A DNA stretch of 64,000 nt from Pararge aegeria. Its lineage: Eukaryota > Arthropoda > Insecta > Lepidoptera > Nymphalidae. How positions within the stretch are numbered: the stretch's first letter is position 1; the number at the start of each line of letters is the position of its first letter. The position numbers and the translations under genes were made by a program. The notes under the pieces were generated by a model, which was not told the DNA's origin, made no database searches, and worked only from the letters and a program-made list of their open reading frames with translations. Shown one piece after another: positions 53,433 through 64,000 of this stretch. Location of the stretch: positions 5,952,001 through 6,016,000 of the forward strand of contig NC_053181.1 of NCBI RefSeq assembly GCF_905163445.1, given 5' to 3'.

Positions 53433-54068
53433 TTCCATCTATTGTTGGACGGGTAGCTAGTACGAGCGAAAATGAATGATTCATAAAGGTATCGTGTTTG
53501 CTAAATAAAACTGAGTAAAATACTAGGTGAACTACTAATTCATGTATTGGGGCGACTTCAATGTTGAAACCAGTCCCTATTAAATACCCAATAAAACCTA
53601 ATAGACACATGCACTTATCTAAACTTATGTTCTAACTTAACCTAAGTTAAGCTAACTTAAGATATAAGTAGTAATATAAGAACTCCTAGATATCACAAGA
53701 TGATGTCTGATGATTGAGACACCATCTTGTGATGATGTTGTTAACGCTATTCCATCTATTGTTGGACGGGTAGCTAGTACGAGCGAAAATGAATGATTCA
53801 TAAAGGTATCGTGTTTGCTAAATAAAACTGAGTAAAATACTAGGTGAACTACTAATTCATGTATTGGGGCGACTTCAATGTTGAAACCAGTCCCTATTAA
53901 ATACCCAATAAAACCTAATAGACACATGCACTTATCTAAACTTATGTTCTAACTTAACCTAAGTTAAGCTAACTTAAGATATAAGTAGTAATATAAGAAC
54001 TCCTAGATATCACAAGATGATGTCTGATGATTGAGACACCATCTTGTGATGATGTTGTTAACGCTATT
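53433..54068. repeat. Exact 317-bp tandem duplication
   Basis: 53435-53751 and 53752-54068 appear identical base for base. Each unit carries a 17-bp hairpin with one mismatch (first unit 53692-53708/53717-53733, CACAAGATGATGTCT arms) and TTAACCTAAGTTAAG inverted motifs. The duplicated minus frames (53419-53610, 53652-53927) are consequences, not genes. Confidence 0.92.
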
Positions 54069-54521
54069 AAAGCAAATTTTTTTATGCTTTATAATAAATA
54101 TGTAGAAACATATCGAGAGACGAAGATTGTCACGACTCGCGACCTTACAGGAAAACCACTATCTAAAATCACGATGACACGTCAGTTTAGCATAAATACA
54201 TAAATAGCATTCAATTTCAAATCCGATGAAACGGATGTCGGGCCGTTTGATTTTAGAGGAACGAATTTGAATTTTTAAAGTTATGCTAAAGCTGCTTATG
54301 TACAGGCCACAGTTTTTATTTTTATTTTGTTTTTTTATAAAATTATTTTCTTTAGAAAAAAGGAAGAGGTTCAAAAGCTATAACACAAAATCGCAAAATG
54401 TAGCTTAGTTATTGATAAAGAAAACTGTATTTTGGATAAATAATATAAAGTTAGTATTTGTAATGTTTTCACCATTATGGATCGAATAAATTTATTATTA
54501 TTAGTCTAAAACAAAATAGTA
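54069..54521. other. AT-rich spacer
   Basis: Nothing is recognised. Confidence 0.35.
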
Positions 54522-54580
54522 ACAAAATAGTATGTGCGATTAGTGCGACGTTGTCGCACTTGTCGCACATACTATTTTGT
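54522..54580. repeat. Two-tier palindrome centred on GTCGCAC
   Basis: An outer 18-bp stem (ACAAAATAGTATGTGCGA, 54522-54539, with 54563-54580) encloses a TT/TG bulge and an inner 8-bp stem (AGTGCGAC, 54542-54549, with GTCGCACT, 54553-54560) with a 3-nt loop. Confidence 0.92.
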
Positions 54581-55006
54581 ATTACAAATGCGGCGATATA
54601 TGTGGGCACAAAGTCTTTACAAGCAAATAACAAGTTTGAAAAGAAGAAAAAAATATATTTTGAACAATAAATAAAAATTAATTAATATTAATAAACAAAA
54701 AATATTTTTTTTTGAATTTTTTAAAAGGGCGAAGCCTTCTCAGACCAGAAATAATAGCTGAAAAATTAGGCATTCAAAAAAGTATCAATTAATTACAAAT
54801 GAGGATAAATTTATTTGATCAGAACAACAAATAACAAGAACAACAACAGCAACTTAAATAAATTACTTTTTTTCAGTGTCATTTATTAAATTAAACTGTC
54901 AGACGCGTCAACCTCAATTCAGTTTTAATATGTCGATTGTGTTTTTTTTTGTTATTATTTTATTTATTTTAGCAATTTTATCTAAATATGCGTGTGCCAA
55001 GAATAA
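54581..55006. other. Very AT-rich DNA between the two GTCGCAC palindromes
   Basis: No ORF. A/T homopolymer runs are frequent. It may be the interior of one element bounded by the palindromes. Confidence 0.3.
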
Positions 55007-55040
55007 TTTGAGTGCGACAAGTAAACTTGTCGCACTCAAA
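55007..55040. repeat. Perfect 16-bp stem palindrome with GTGCGACAAGT
   Basis: TTTGAGTGCGACAAGT (55007-55022) pairs exactly with 55025-55040 across a 2-nt loop. It shares AGTGCGAC/GTCGCACT with the palindrome 470 bp upstream. Confidence 0.92.
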
Positions 55041-55397
55041 TAACAGTTTTATTTATGAAAAATCTCACGCGTAATATTAAAATGGGCAAACGGTTCTTTT
55101 TCAACCGCAACAGCGAGCGTCAAGATACTACTTTCCCCGCATGAGTAATACAAATATACTTTTTAATTTTGTTCACCACTTTACGTTTTTTAACAAATTC
55201 CGTGAGAACCGTTTCTTGTCCTATCAAACTAACTCTATGCAAAACATGAAATTGATTGGTTGCTTAGTGAGGGCGTAAAGAAATTACAAACAAACAAACA
55301 CAATTAATATTAGTTAGGTTGTGTCTCGAACAAACGTTTTGGTCACTTCATACCAATTAGCAGCAAAATTACTATTTCACCTCTTATGTTCCAAACG
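55041..55397. other. Unique stretch
   Basis: Nothing is recognised. Confidence 0.35.
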
Positions 55398-55735
55398 TTT
55401 ACCATAGAATGGGAAAATGAGAAAAAGTTTGTGAGCTTGAAACATTCCGCGGGTGTAAAGTGAGAGGTGCGCGGGGCGTTTTTACTGTTTTTGGACACAA
55501 TGAACTGCATACAATAAAGGTTGATTATGGATTCCGTGTGTTCCTAATCCTGTGATTAATAAGTCCTACGCGGAGCGTAAGTGGTCAGTGTAATGACAGG
55601 TATATGAGGCTTAACACCTACGTCCCATGTTTATAGTAACAGGTCGGCACTTTGTAGGACATCATCGTTGCATGGCCTGATAAGTGTTCTACTATTAAGA
55701 GGCGATGGTTCTTCACTTACAATCAAGTGAGCCAT
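55398..55735. repeat. Repeat shared with 19015-19170, followed by LINE tail C
   Basis: 55398-55560 (TTTACCATAGAATGGGAAAA, AACATTCCGCGGGTG, TTTTTACTGTTTTTGGACAC) pairs with 19015-19170. 55575-55735 (GTATATGAGGCTTAACACCT, CGGCACTTTGTAGGACATC, AGAGGCGATGGTTCTTCACT) is family C on the minus strand. Confidence 0.5.
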
Positions 55736-56128
55736 CTGCATCGGTCCATTATTACTATTAAAAACCACTATTCGATTTATAAAAAAACAAATTTGATGTT
55801 GCGTTCAACGATTACTACAGTCAAGATACTTTTTTGATATGCGATCCGTGTATATATAACGTTAGTAGGATTCCCAAATCAATAACATTGGATGCGTGGG
55901 CGCAGGAAGGGCATTGTATGCACATATATACATGATGATCGCCATAAAACTGTGACAACTCACATAAAACAAACAGTACCACTTCTTACGGAATTTTTCT
56001 TATTTATTTGGAGCTAATATACAAATCTACAGTTACACGTTTTCTTTAATGGTAAAAGATTAACGCGTGATATATTTTTTAAGAAATGTTGATTGACCAC
56101 GAAAATCTTAGTTTATAATCTTTAGTTA
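55736..56128. other. Unique stretch
   Basis: Nothing is recognised. Confidence 0.35.
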
Positions 56129-56414
56129 TAAAATATTGGATAGAAGCAGGCGTTACTTTGCGGAAATCTTAATTTGCTATACTCCATATACAATGAATAA
56201 TTGTTAAGTAAATTAACAATTATTCATTGTAAAGTCAACATCTCCCGAGGATGCTCCGGTTTCGGAGCGAAACGTGCGTAGAGGGTATATTGCCGAAGAT
56301 CTGTTTGGTGTGGAGTATAAGGATTGAAGAAATTATAAATTACACCACGCAGATTCTCCTGCTTTTCGCGGAGTATAGCAAATTAAGCTTAATTTTGATA
56401 ATATAAAATATTGG
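56129..56414. repeat. Foldback family FB copy flanked by a 13-bp direct repeat
   Basis: The left end ATATTGGATAGAAGCAGGCG is complete, but most of the left arm is deleted after CGGAAATC. The centre ATTGTTAAGTAAATTAACAAT is a palindrome. The right side has GAGGATGCTCCGGTTTCGGA, GCGAAACGTGCGTAGAGGGT, ATTGCCGAAGATCTGTTTGG, the arm ACACCACGCAGATTCTCCTG and GCAAATTAAGCTTAATTTT. TATAAAATATTGG occurs at both edges (56129-56141, 56402-56414), partly overlapping the element's own end. Confidence 0.85.
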
Positions 56415-57005
56415 TACAAATTATAATTAAAATGATATTTCGAATATAGAATAAATATAATAAAAGTGTAACTGGAAGATTTCTGTAAATTTAATATATT
56501 ATGAAAATTTTAACCGGGGGATGCTTTATAATCGATACTGAGTCCAAAACAGATTTTGAACAGATAAAGCTCTAACCACTAGGCTATCAAAGTATAGGTG
56601 CATGAAATGAAATATTCTATTACCATTAATGTTTAATCTAATCTATTAAATTTTAAAACCAAATGACTGACCGCGATCCAAGTAATCAGAGTATTGAAAT
56701 TCTTAATGGATTCCAAACAGTCGGTCAAATCGTAAATTTTTATGGAAACCATAACCAACACTATTCCGTAAGTGTCGCATTAACGCTTTCATCGTTTCGA
56801 AGTATTACTCGAAGAATAAATATCATTAAACTGATTGCTTTTCTTTATTCTTTCATACGTAATGTTCTACGGATTGAATTTCTAAAATGCCAAAGGCATT
56901 AGACCCGAAATGTAAAACTATCTTTTAAGAACCGTGTGCTGTTGGAGTTTTCCTTGTTTCTGCCGTGCGTCTCTGATGTTTGCTAAAGCTTGAATCGATG
57001 ATTCC
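56415..57005. other. Unique stretch with tRNA-like scrap
   Basis: 56556-56592 (AGCTCTAACCACTAGGCTAT) resembles a SINE head remnant on the minus strand. The 79-residue frame 56663-56902 has a natural-looking ATG but no family resemblance. Confidence 0.35.
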
Positions 57006-57295
57006 TACGGATTTGTTTTCGCTCCCAAACCGGAGCATCCTCAGGACATGTTACAATGAATAATTGTTAGATTCATTGACTTAACAATTATTCATTGTAA
57101 AGTCAACATCTCGGAGCGAAACGCGCGTAGAGGGTGCATTGCCGAAGAACTGTTTAGTGTGGAGTATAAGGATTGAAGAAATTATAAATTACACAATACA
57201 GACTCTGCCGCTTTTCGCGGACTACAGCCAATTAAGCTTAATTTGCATAATATATCATGGATTTCCGCAAAGTAACGACTGCTTCTATCCAATAT
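57006..57295. repeat. Foldback family FB copy, right half complete
   Basis: TTCGCTCCCAAACCGGAGCA, ATGAATAATTGTTAGATTCA, TAACAATTATTCATTGTAAA, GAGCGAAACGCGCGTAGAGG, TTGAAGAAATTATAAATTAC, GCTTTTCGCGGACTAC and ATTTCCGCAAAGTAACGACT close with GCTTCTATCCAATAT, the exact inverse of the left end of the copies at 42761 and 56133. Confidence 0.88.
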
Positions 57296-59224
57296 GAATT
57301 GAGCAGAATCAGTGATGTTTAGAATGAAAGGAAACTCGAACGGTATTCTAAAAATGCTTACCTGTTCAGTACTGGGTGGGTCGCCCTGGGTGGCCTACTA
57401 GGCTTCTGGAGTCAGCTCGGATGACTGCAGTGACCTAGAGGGAAGCCGTACCACGTACTACGTACAACAGAATGTCCTGGCCAAATAAGTACGTAGACAA
57501 TGGTATGCGTTGTTTTTTCACTGTTAATTGAAAATTATGCCAAATTACGTATTAATAATTTATAATGGGAGTTACTGCCATTTTGTTTAAGCCTACTGAT
57601 TTGGAATTACTTTTTTTCAATATTCTTAAAATCATACGTAAGTTTTTGCTTCATTAGTACGTTTAAAACAGCTACAAACGGAAACCTATTAGTGATATAA
57701 AAGCACATCAATGCGAAACGAATACCACATTGTTTGTTAAGTTCCTAACAACAGTCCCACAGTCCCATAATCGAATACTTTACCAATTATGTAAAGTATT
57801 GACGAAACACAGACTCAGACTATATACAAACATAAAAGTTCAACGGGAATATGATCCTTAATTCAAGCATTATGAATATCAATTTTGTGTGGACATTACG
57901 TTCAATTTAATGAAGTGTCCGATTGTACATGTCTTGCAAGGGTTGAAGACGGATGTGTCTCATGCATTATGCAGTAAGTATGCAGGATAATCGCGTTCGA
58001 TACTGTTTGTTAGTCAAATAAGCTATTGTACATGCTACATCTGATATCGACAGATTGGGACTTCGAAACTTGTAGGGAAAGTTGTGGGTAAACTTTGTCG
58101 GTCTCCTTTGAGTTTTGACTCTCAGTTGCCTTCTGATTTGGAAAGGTTTTCGATTATTTTATCATAACTCCTTTCAGCTGCCGTTATATTTAGTGATGTT
58201 TGTTTACTGTCTGGAAATTTAAGAAGATGGAAAGAACCATGAATAAGATAGAACTCAAGCTCAATTAAGCACAATTTTGTTTTCGTTTATTTATTTTTAC
58301 CTGGCTTCAAAAAAGCGGAGGTTTTCAATTCAGATGTGTATGTTTTTATGTAGTGAAGTTCGGACTTAGCTCCGTCATAAGATAAAGACGTATTTGTGAA
58401 ACATGTTTACGGTTCGAAAGTGGTTTATCACGAAATGATGAAATGATGATATTGAAATTTCATATAAAGTCTGTCAAGTACCGAAAATTATTACAGCCAA
58501 TTAACGAAGATCATGTTGATTTAATAAGTTCGTCAATGGGATAGACACAGTTTTTAACACGCTTTTAATAGCTTCATCTGTATGTATGTTTATATGTAAC
58601 GGACCCCTTTTTATATACACGAATCAAATTGCGAACCTTTATTTTAAAGTAGCGGACGATCGAGGAGGTTCTTTTTTCAGTAAAATTTCTTATGATAGTT
58701 ACCTCAGAACTCCGTAAGAAAATGTATAATTTTTTTAAAAAAATTATGAATTCTTTAAAAAAAATGTATGACGACCAAGATACAGACGACATACAAAAAA
58801 TGAAAAAAAAAAAATGTTTTCAGTTATACGTGTAAAACATCCGTATTTTCTGAAAAAAAGTTAGTAGGTAAATAAAGTAAATTACTTAAGTGTGTGGTCG
58901 AAGCAATGAGATGAAAACTGAAAAAAGTTATAAGCTCAATAAAGTAACTAAGTAAAAAAGTAACTAAGTAAAAAAGTGTGTGGTTAAAATCAATTAAATG
59001 AAAATGATATGTTTTTAATAGGGTTTCTAATACGTTTTATTACCACTATGGAAAATGTTTTACTATCTATTGATGCTAGTTAATGTTCTTTATATTTGGT
59101 AATCAAAACAATAGGGAATAAAAATTATATTGCGTACACGTGCCTACACGGTTAACCATTCCCTCATACGTCATGGCGTTGTGTAAGTGGTTGGAATTAT
59201 AATTAGTTTCTGTATTGGCTGAGA
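57296..59224. other. Mostly unique stretch
   Basis: 57360-57490 is GC-richer (GGTGGGTCGCCCTGGGTGGC) and unexplained. 58300-58680 has paired segments (CAAAAAAGCGGAGGTTTTCA and GATCGAGGAGGTTC) typical of an old insect repeat. No gene is supported. Confidence 0.35.
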
Positions 59225-59720
59225 AACGTCGTTCTCTTTTTCAACTCCCAAAATATCGGTATCAAATAAAAGGGCTTGACTAGTAGGATACTTTACACTA
59301 CGACAAAATTCAAATCCAAGATGGCTTGTACCACAAATTTTAAACTAAGTACATTTTTTTTTCCATCAATAGGTATGGGTATCAAATGAAAGGCTTTGAC
59401 TAGTAGAGTAATGTACGCTATATTGAAAGTCATGGATATTATAAATTTTAATTTACATTTCACCTTTATTTAACTTAGTAATAACCCAAAAAAACTGGGC
59501 AAGTGCGAGGCGGACTCGCGAAAGAAGGGCCATTATAAAAAAAGGTTAAAAACCTGTTGTATGGGAGCCCGCTTGAATATTTTTGTATTCTGTTTTTCAA
59601 AACTTACTATATTCTCTGGGTCGATCCCCAGTTTCCCTAAAGGCTGATATCCTAAACACTATGTTTCACCGCTAAGGAGGTTTGGTTATCACAGCGTATT
59701 TTTAATGACACTTTTGTTAG
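59225..59720 (+). repeat. Interspersed transposon-like block
   Basis: TCGGTATCAAATAAAAGGGC, ATGGGTATCAAATGAAAGGC, AGTCATGGATATTATAAATT and GGGCAAGTGCGAGGCGGACT (then CGCG) are segments I know from a common insect repeat that normally continues to a GGAACCCTAAA-type end, absent here. The first half parallels 20980-21270. Confidence 0.5.
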
Positions 59721-62700
59721 TTGTCAAGTTAAAAGTATTGATTGAAGGGAAAAGTAGTACAACATAATGTTGTCATTATTACGAATACTGCAAATGATTC
59801 AATTAAAGAGATTTCCTTTATGTATGTTTTTATTATTTTCGTAGTAGTTTGAAAATAAAAAAGGAAAAAAAGATTGTTTACACAAGTAAGAAAATATACG
59901 CTGTAATAGTTATTCATCAGTAATTTGACTGGCTTCACATTCATATTATTGACAAATAATACATATAGGTACGTCTTTGCAGTGGTCCAGTCATATAGAC
60001 TGATGTAAACAGCCTTTATTTCTGTAAATTGTTTAATTACTTAAAATCTGGTCAACTTTGGTATAAGTAAATGGTTTCGAAGAAGTAATTATGCAGACTG
60101 GGAGAACATTTTGAAAACACATCGTTGGCTCATGATCCCATACTCGGCTTAATAGCTTCCGTATTTGAGTATCATAAATTTAAGGAGGCCTCTTACAGTT
60201 TCCAAATTACGAATTCCGTGGAGTCATTAGGGCTGAATTAATCAAAGGGCAGATAGCCCTTGCCAAATCCACAAGGTTCCCTACAAACCCCTTAAATTGT
60301 ATTGTCAAACCAACACACAGTCGTTAGTGAAATAGCTTTTCTAATCGCCATGTGTTGTATTGTAGGCCAAAGACAAATCTAATGTCACAGACTAATAATA
60401 TCCCCTTGTAAAGTTACCAACTACGTGCAGTGTAACCGAAATTCCAAAGGACGATTTATCCAGACGTGTAGCTCTAAATTTATCCAAAGCACTCGAACAG
60501 GGACTGATTCCAAAATGGACCATTGCTATCACGTAATTAAGTACCCAGTCCCGATGTTCAGCCGACCGTAAGAGGGCAGTTTCCTGAAATAGTTAAGGAG
60601 TTAAATAAACTAAAAGCGTTCATTAGAATATGCACTCTAACACCTAAGTAGTAAAGTAGATAACAAATAGAGGATGAATTAAGCGGTGCAGTGGGCAAAT
60701 AGGGTAATGGGATTCCATATAAAGTAGTTTTCTTTCGGCGAAAAATTTATATTCAGTTAACAGATCCCATGCTCTAGAAGTTTCTATATAAAGTTGCAAA
60801 ATAATTATAAAATGCTCAGGAAAATGCATTTTGGAAAAAATACAATTTCGTTTAAGCCTAATACCTATTATGAAAAATGCGAAAATTATTTGTTGGCACA
60901 TTATTTTTATTACCAAAATATAAAAGCGGGTAAAATTTGGATATTAATCAAACAAAAAGCTTTTAAAATCTAATAAAAACGAATTAAATTTTTGATGTTA
61001 TAACGTTCAACTCATATTCCCTTTCTCCCCTTTCTACGTAGTAGGTTATCAGATTTCCCATCAAGTTTGGTTTCCTAGTTAAAGAAAAAAGAGTAGTGAA
61101 TATTTTCAGTATTTGGTAACAGAATTCCTCACAAGCCATCAAACATTAAAAACTCTGTTCTATGATCAAAATTGCACAGATACACATAATTAAATATCTA
61201 CTTATGAATTCAGCCTTATAATTAAAATGTATGTGTTAAATTGAGTATTAAATATATTAGTTTTAAAGTCGTAGAACTCTGTTAATCGGAATTTTCGCGT
61301 CGTCCCACTTTCGTCCCATGTGGGCAAGTTCACCAAATCAAGTAAACTCGAAAATTCGGATACAAGGCAATCACATAGAATCCCAACGTAAATCGCTTTC
61401 GGAACATTCATATATACTTTGTCAACCAAATTAAGACCTCTATCCTTTATATCACAAACCCCTGAATCGCCTGTAAATAAGAGTTTGGGGGAAGCAGGGT
61501 AGGTTTATGATAGTAGTCGATCACAGCCACGAAGGGATTGCGCGTATCACGTTTGCGTCAAACCGATCGCTCTAGAGATTATGTATGATGGTGATAAAGC
61601 TTAGGCGAGGAAACTACATACCTCGTACAATATATGGAATAGTATTCAGTACAACATATCCATAATTAATAAATTTATTAAAGAAAATTAAAGAAAATCT
61701 TAAAAAGCTTTCTTACGCTTCACCCTCGTACTGAAGACATACTGAGTCTTATTATGCATAATCCGTAGCATGTACAAATATAATATACACCCATGGATTC
61801 AATACCATTCGCATACACTAACAAAAGCACACAGACACACAGATACAGAGATATACAAATTTTTTTTTAGTTGATAGGAGGATGTAGGAAGTGCTTCTAA
61901 CACATTATTTAAGATTCTTGGAAGAACAGTTACTTATTACACGCAATCCTCTGTTTTACAACCTGTACTAGAACAGAGGGTGGCGAATCATTTTTGCAAG
62001 TCGTCATTACTTTATTATTATTATAATATAATGTAATAGTCCTAATATAAAATCGGTACATAGGAGAACGTTTATAGTACGTAAACGTAAAGTCAAGTCT
62101 ATAAACGTAAAGTCTATTATTTCTAACTTGTCTTAAATGTAAGCAATTTTTTAATTACTTTTTAGTGTAATTCACTTGAGTATGCTTGTCGAAATTCACC
62201 GTTGCAGTAAAGAAAACTCAAAGCTCCATTCTTGTTTTTGAGCGATTTTTAAGTGATTTGTGCCTATTTTTGTTATCTTCTAGGTTAGGGATAATCGTCC
62301 TGAAGCCGCTTGCCAAAACTTTGCAGCCATTAGTTTTATTTGTTAATTTGTTATGGAGCTCCACTTGCGGGAAATCGCCAAGGTTTATGGTTGCGGGATT
62401 TGAGGACCCGAAGTTTTCTCGTTAAGCTTAACTTGAATGGCTTGCTTTCAAGGGGTTAAACGTAACTACTGTTCTGTAAACATAATCCTACAGATTACAA
62501 AAAATCCGAATAGGCTAATGACAGACGTTCGATACCTCTATTCTTCGTATATGAAAATGTGTGTCCACCTGATTGTGTGTACTAAAGGCTGTGGACCGAA
62601 ATGTCCACACGTACACAGATGTATTTGCTTTAATCAACATTGTAGTCAACGCAAGCATTGATTTCAATGTTACAACTAGGTCAGAGCTAAATCTGTCACG

Positions 62701-62803
62701 TTCTGAAATCTATAATATTTATTTGCTTTTTTCCTCTGTTTTATAATGTTTACAAATTTACTTCAATACTAATATGTTAGGGAGAAAAAAATTTGTTTAT
62801 GTG
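59721..62803. other. Longest stretch without recognisable repeats or genes
   Basis: The subregions 60100-60600 and 61265-61620 are less AT-biased. The frames 61202-61429 (-), 62186-62425 (+) and 62437-62661 (+) are short and match no family I know. The last one ends in a cysteine-rich stretch (CTKGCGPKCPHVHRCICFNQ), which I regard as chance without homology evidence. This is where a host regulatory region or exon is most likely. Confidence 0.4.
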
Positions 62804-62955
62804 TAATCCCTATCCCTATCCCTACTAATATTATAAATGTGAATGTAAGTTTGTTTGTTACGCTTTCACGCGAAAACTACTGAACTGATCTTCATGAAAC
62901 CTTTTAAACATATTCTTGGAGGTATTAGAAATAATATAGTATACTTTTCATTGAA
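62804..62955 (+). mobile_element. Helitron-like 5' end, truncated
   Basis: CCCTATCCCTACTAATATTA, GTAAGTTTGTTTGTTACGCT, TCACGCGAAAACTACTGAAC, ATGAAACCTTTTAAACATAT and CTTGGAGGTATTAGAAATAA follow the 5' part of 16261-16697. The 3' CTAG end is missing. Confidence 0.6.
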
Positions 62956-64000
62956 AAAAAAATTACGTAAGATAAAAAAATGTTTGTGAAAAAATCTCAT
63001 ATATGACTATAGGTGTAGAGCCTGATACAAATCATTATTATAGACTAGACTTTATGATTATAGACTAAAATTTAACATAGTACATCAGTTTACAAAATTA
63101 ACATAAATGCAATTCAAATAAATTTGGAAAGATACATGTCAAAAGAAAATTAATTAAAAATTCAATTAAATAAAATCCAAATAAACCAAATCAAAATTAA
63201 AATTAAATCTATGAACTTTTTATCCACTGGATCGATAATTCGTTTACCGTAAGATTATTATTTTATCCAAAAGTAACAAACGCTGTTAATTTTAGTACAC
63301 GATTTCAGTATTATAAAATCGCTATTGCCTTGCTTTATTCGTAACTAATGAATAAATAGTATGAAACTACTTCAATATATTGGTGTTCAGTAGTTCTAAA
63401 AGATTCCCCAAATATTATACTTATCCTTTATAAACCAGCCACAGTAACTTTTTTTACGTTCATAATAATGTAACAAGTGTTTTACGGTTCCACAGGAACG
63501 GGTATTGAGTTGTAGACAACCCAAGTTAAACGTGGCCCGGTACAAAGAGTTCAATCAGTCTATCATAATGGTTGAATTGAAACTGTTATGTGTAAATTTT
63601 GTGATAACGACTAAGACAACGGGATGCTTCTTTGCGTCGTCGTATCTTGGCCGTCAATTATTACTATAATAAATCCAAGATTTACGTTTTAATATCTAAC
63701 TTTTCTACACAAGTTAGTGGTGAAACTTATTCGACTGTATTATAGTTATAGCCTTAGTACAAGATTTTCTCGCTTGCAATAGTGAACCGTTGTCTGTTTC
63801 GTCTCTGTAAAATGAACATAATGCTTCTTGTTTTAGAGTCGCAAATCCTGTACTTCAGTTTTTTTTTACATACCCGAGCCCAATCTAAACAATTTTATGC
63901 TCATTTGAGTCAATTAGATCCATATTACTCAGATGTTCAAGTATTCTACTCTAGAAAACGGCTTCTCGATTACGAGCGAGGACTACTACTAAGGTTAAGT
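62956..64000. other. AT-rich stretch to window end
   Basis: Nothing is recognised. AAATTAA-type low complexity occurs at 63095-63210. Confidence 0.35.

Noticed and set aside
53419..53927. Duplicated gene pair encoding the same peptide
   Set aside because: The peptides arise from the exact DNA duplication, share no start context and have no domain. Identity at every base shows recency, not selection on protein.
56129..56414. 13-bp TATAAAATATTGG repeat as the target duplication of the foldback element
   Set aside because: ATATTGG is part of the element's own terminus in other copies, and the right arm is truncated here, so the direct repeat is not reliable as a target duplication.
59509..59530. 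Viral or retroviral integration signal at GGGCAAGTGCGAGGCGGACT
   Set aside because: The segment belongs to a common insect interspersed repeat, and no LTRs, gag/pol frames or primer-binding site are nearby.
62437..62661. Small cysteine-rich secreted peptide
   Set aside because: It has no signal peptide, its cysteines are clustered only in the last third, and there is no recognisable family or paralogue in the window. A chance frame is more likely.
1..64000. W-chromosome origin of the window
   Set aside because: Repeat density is compatible with it, but no W-specific marker can be recognised and autosomal heterochromatin or introns would look the same. Read depth in males and females would decide.

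Overview
This window looks like a non-coding, transposon-rich stretch of a moth or butterfly (Lepidoptera) nuclear genome. The composition is AT-rich. There is no dense array of long ORFs, no operon structure, and no rRNA or functional tRNA gene. Repeat types characteristic of Lepidoptera recur throughout: tRNA-headed SINEs ending in GATGATGATG, Helitron-type ends with CGCAGACGAAG...GGGCAACAGCTAG, and 3' tails of RTE/R1-type LINEs. I could not identify a convincing host exon. The window is probably intergenic or inside a large intron. W linkage is possible but cannot be judged from this alone.

The only long open reading frame is at 22104-24044, an intact 646-residue C-terminal part of an R1-clade non-LTR retrotransposon polyprotein (reverse transcriptase plus C-terminal CCHC). 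It is 5'-truncated, has a 20-nt poly(A) and is bracketed by a perfect 13-bp target duplication. It sits inside an older interspersed repeat (about 21802-24377), which itself splits a SINE (21690-21801 and 24378-24526). This gives a clear three-level nest. Other coding traces are LINE C-terminal remnants at 6872-7200 (-), 17228-17600 (-), 26920-27294 (+), 41050-41262 (-), 47393-47881 (+) and 49535-49785 (+).

Layout: 1-13 kb holds scattered SINEs, two Helitron-like copies and a hAT element with a nested LINE piece (11464-11933). The 13-26.4 kb part is a dense repeat cluster that includes the nested R1 and an unclassified element with 8-bp target duplications (25126-25577). At 26.4-42 kb there is mostly unique AT-rich sequence with SINE fragments, a 144-bp hAT MITE and two unusual palindromic/tandem loci near 40.5-40.8 kb. 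At 42-57.3 kb a foldback (long-palindrome) family recurs five times, with a sixth single-arm copy at 18.9 kb, plus perfect short hairpins, an exact 317-bp tandem duplication and a pair of GTCGCAC-centred palindromes. The 57.3-64 kb end is the least repetitive and holds nothing I can name beyond two repeat fragments.

Three tRNA-derived SINE families are labelled S1, S2 and S3 here. LINE 3'-tail families are labelled A, B, C, D and T, the foldback family FB. These labels are local to this annotation. Boundaries of old repeats are good to roughly 5-20 bases unless target duplications are given.
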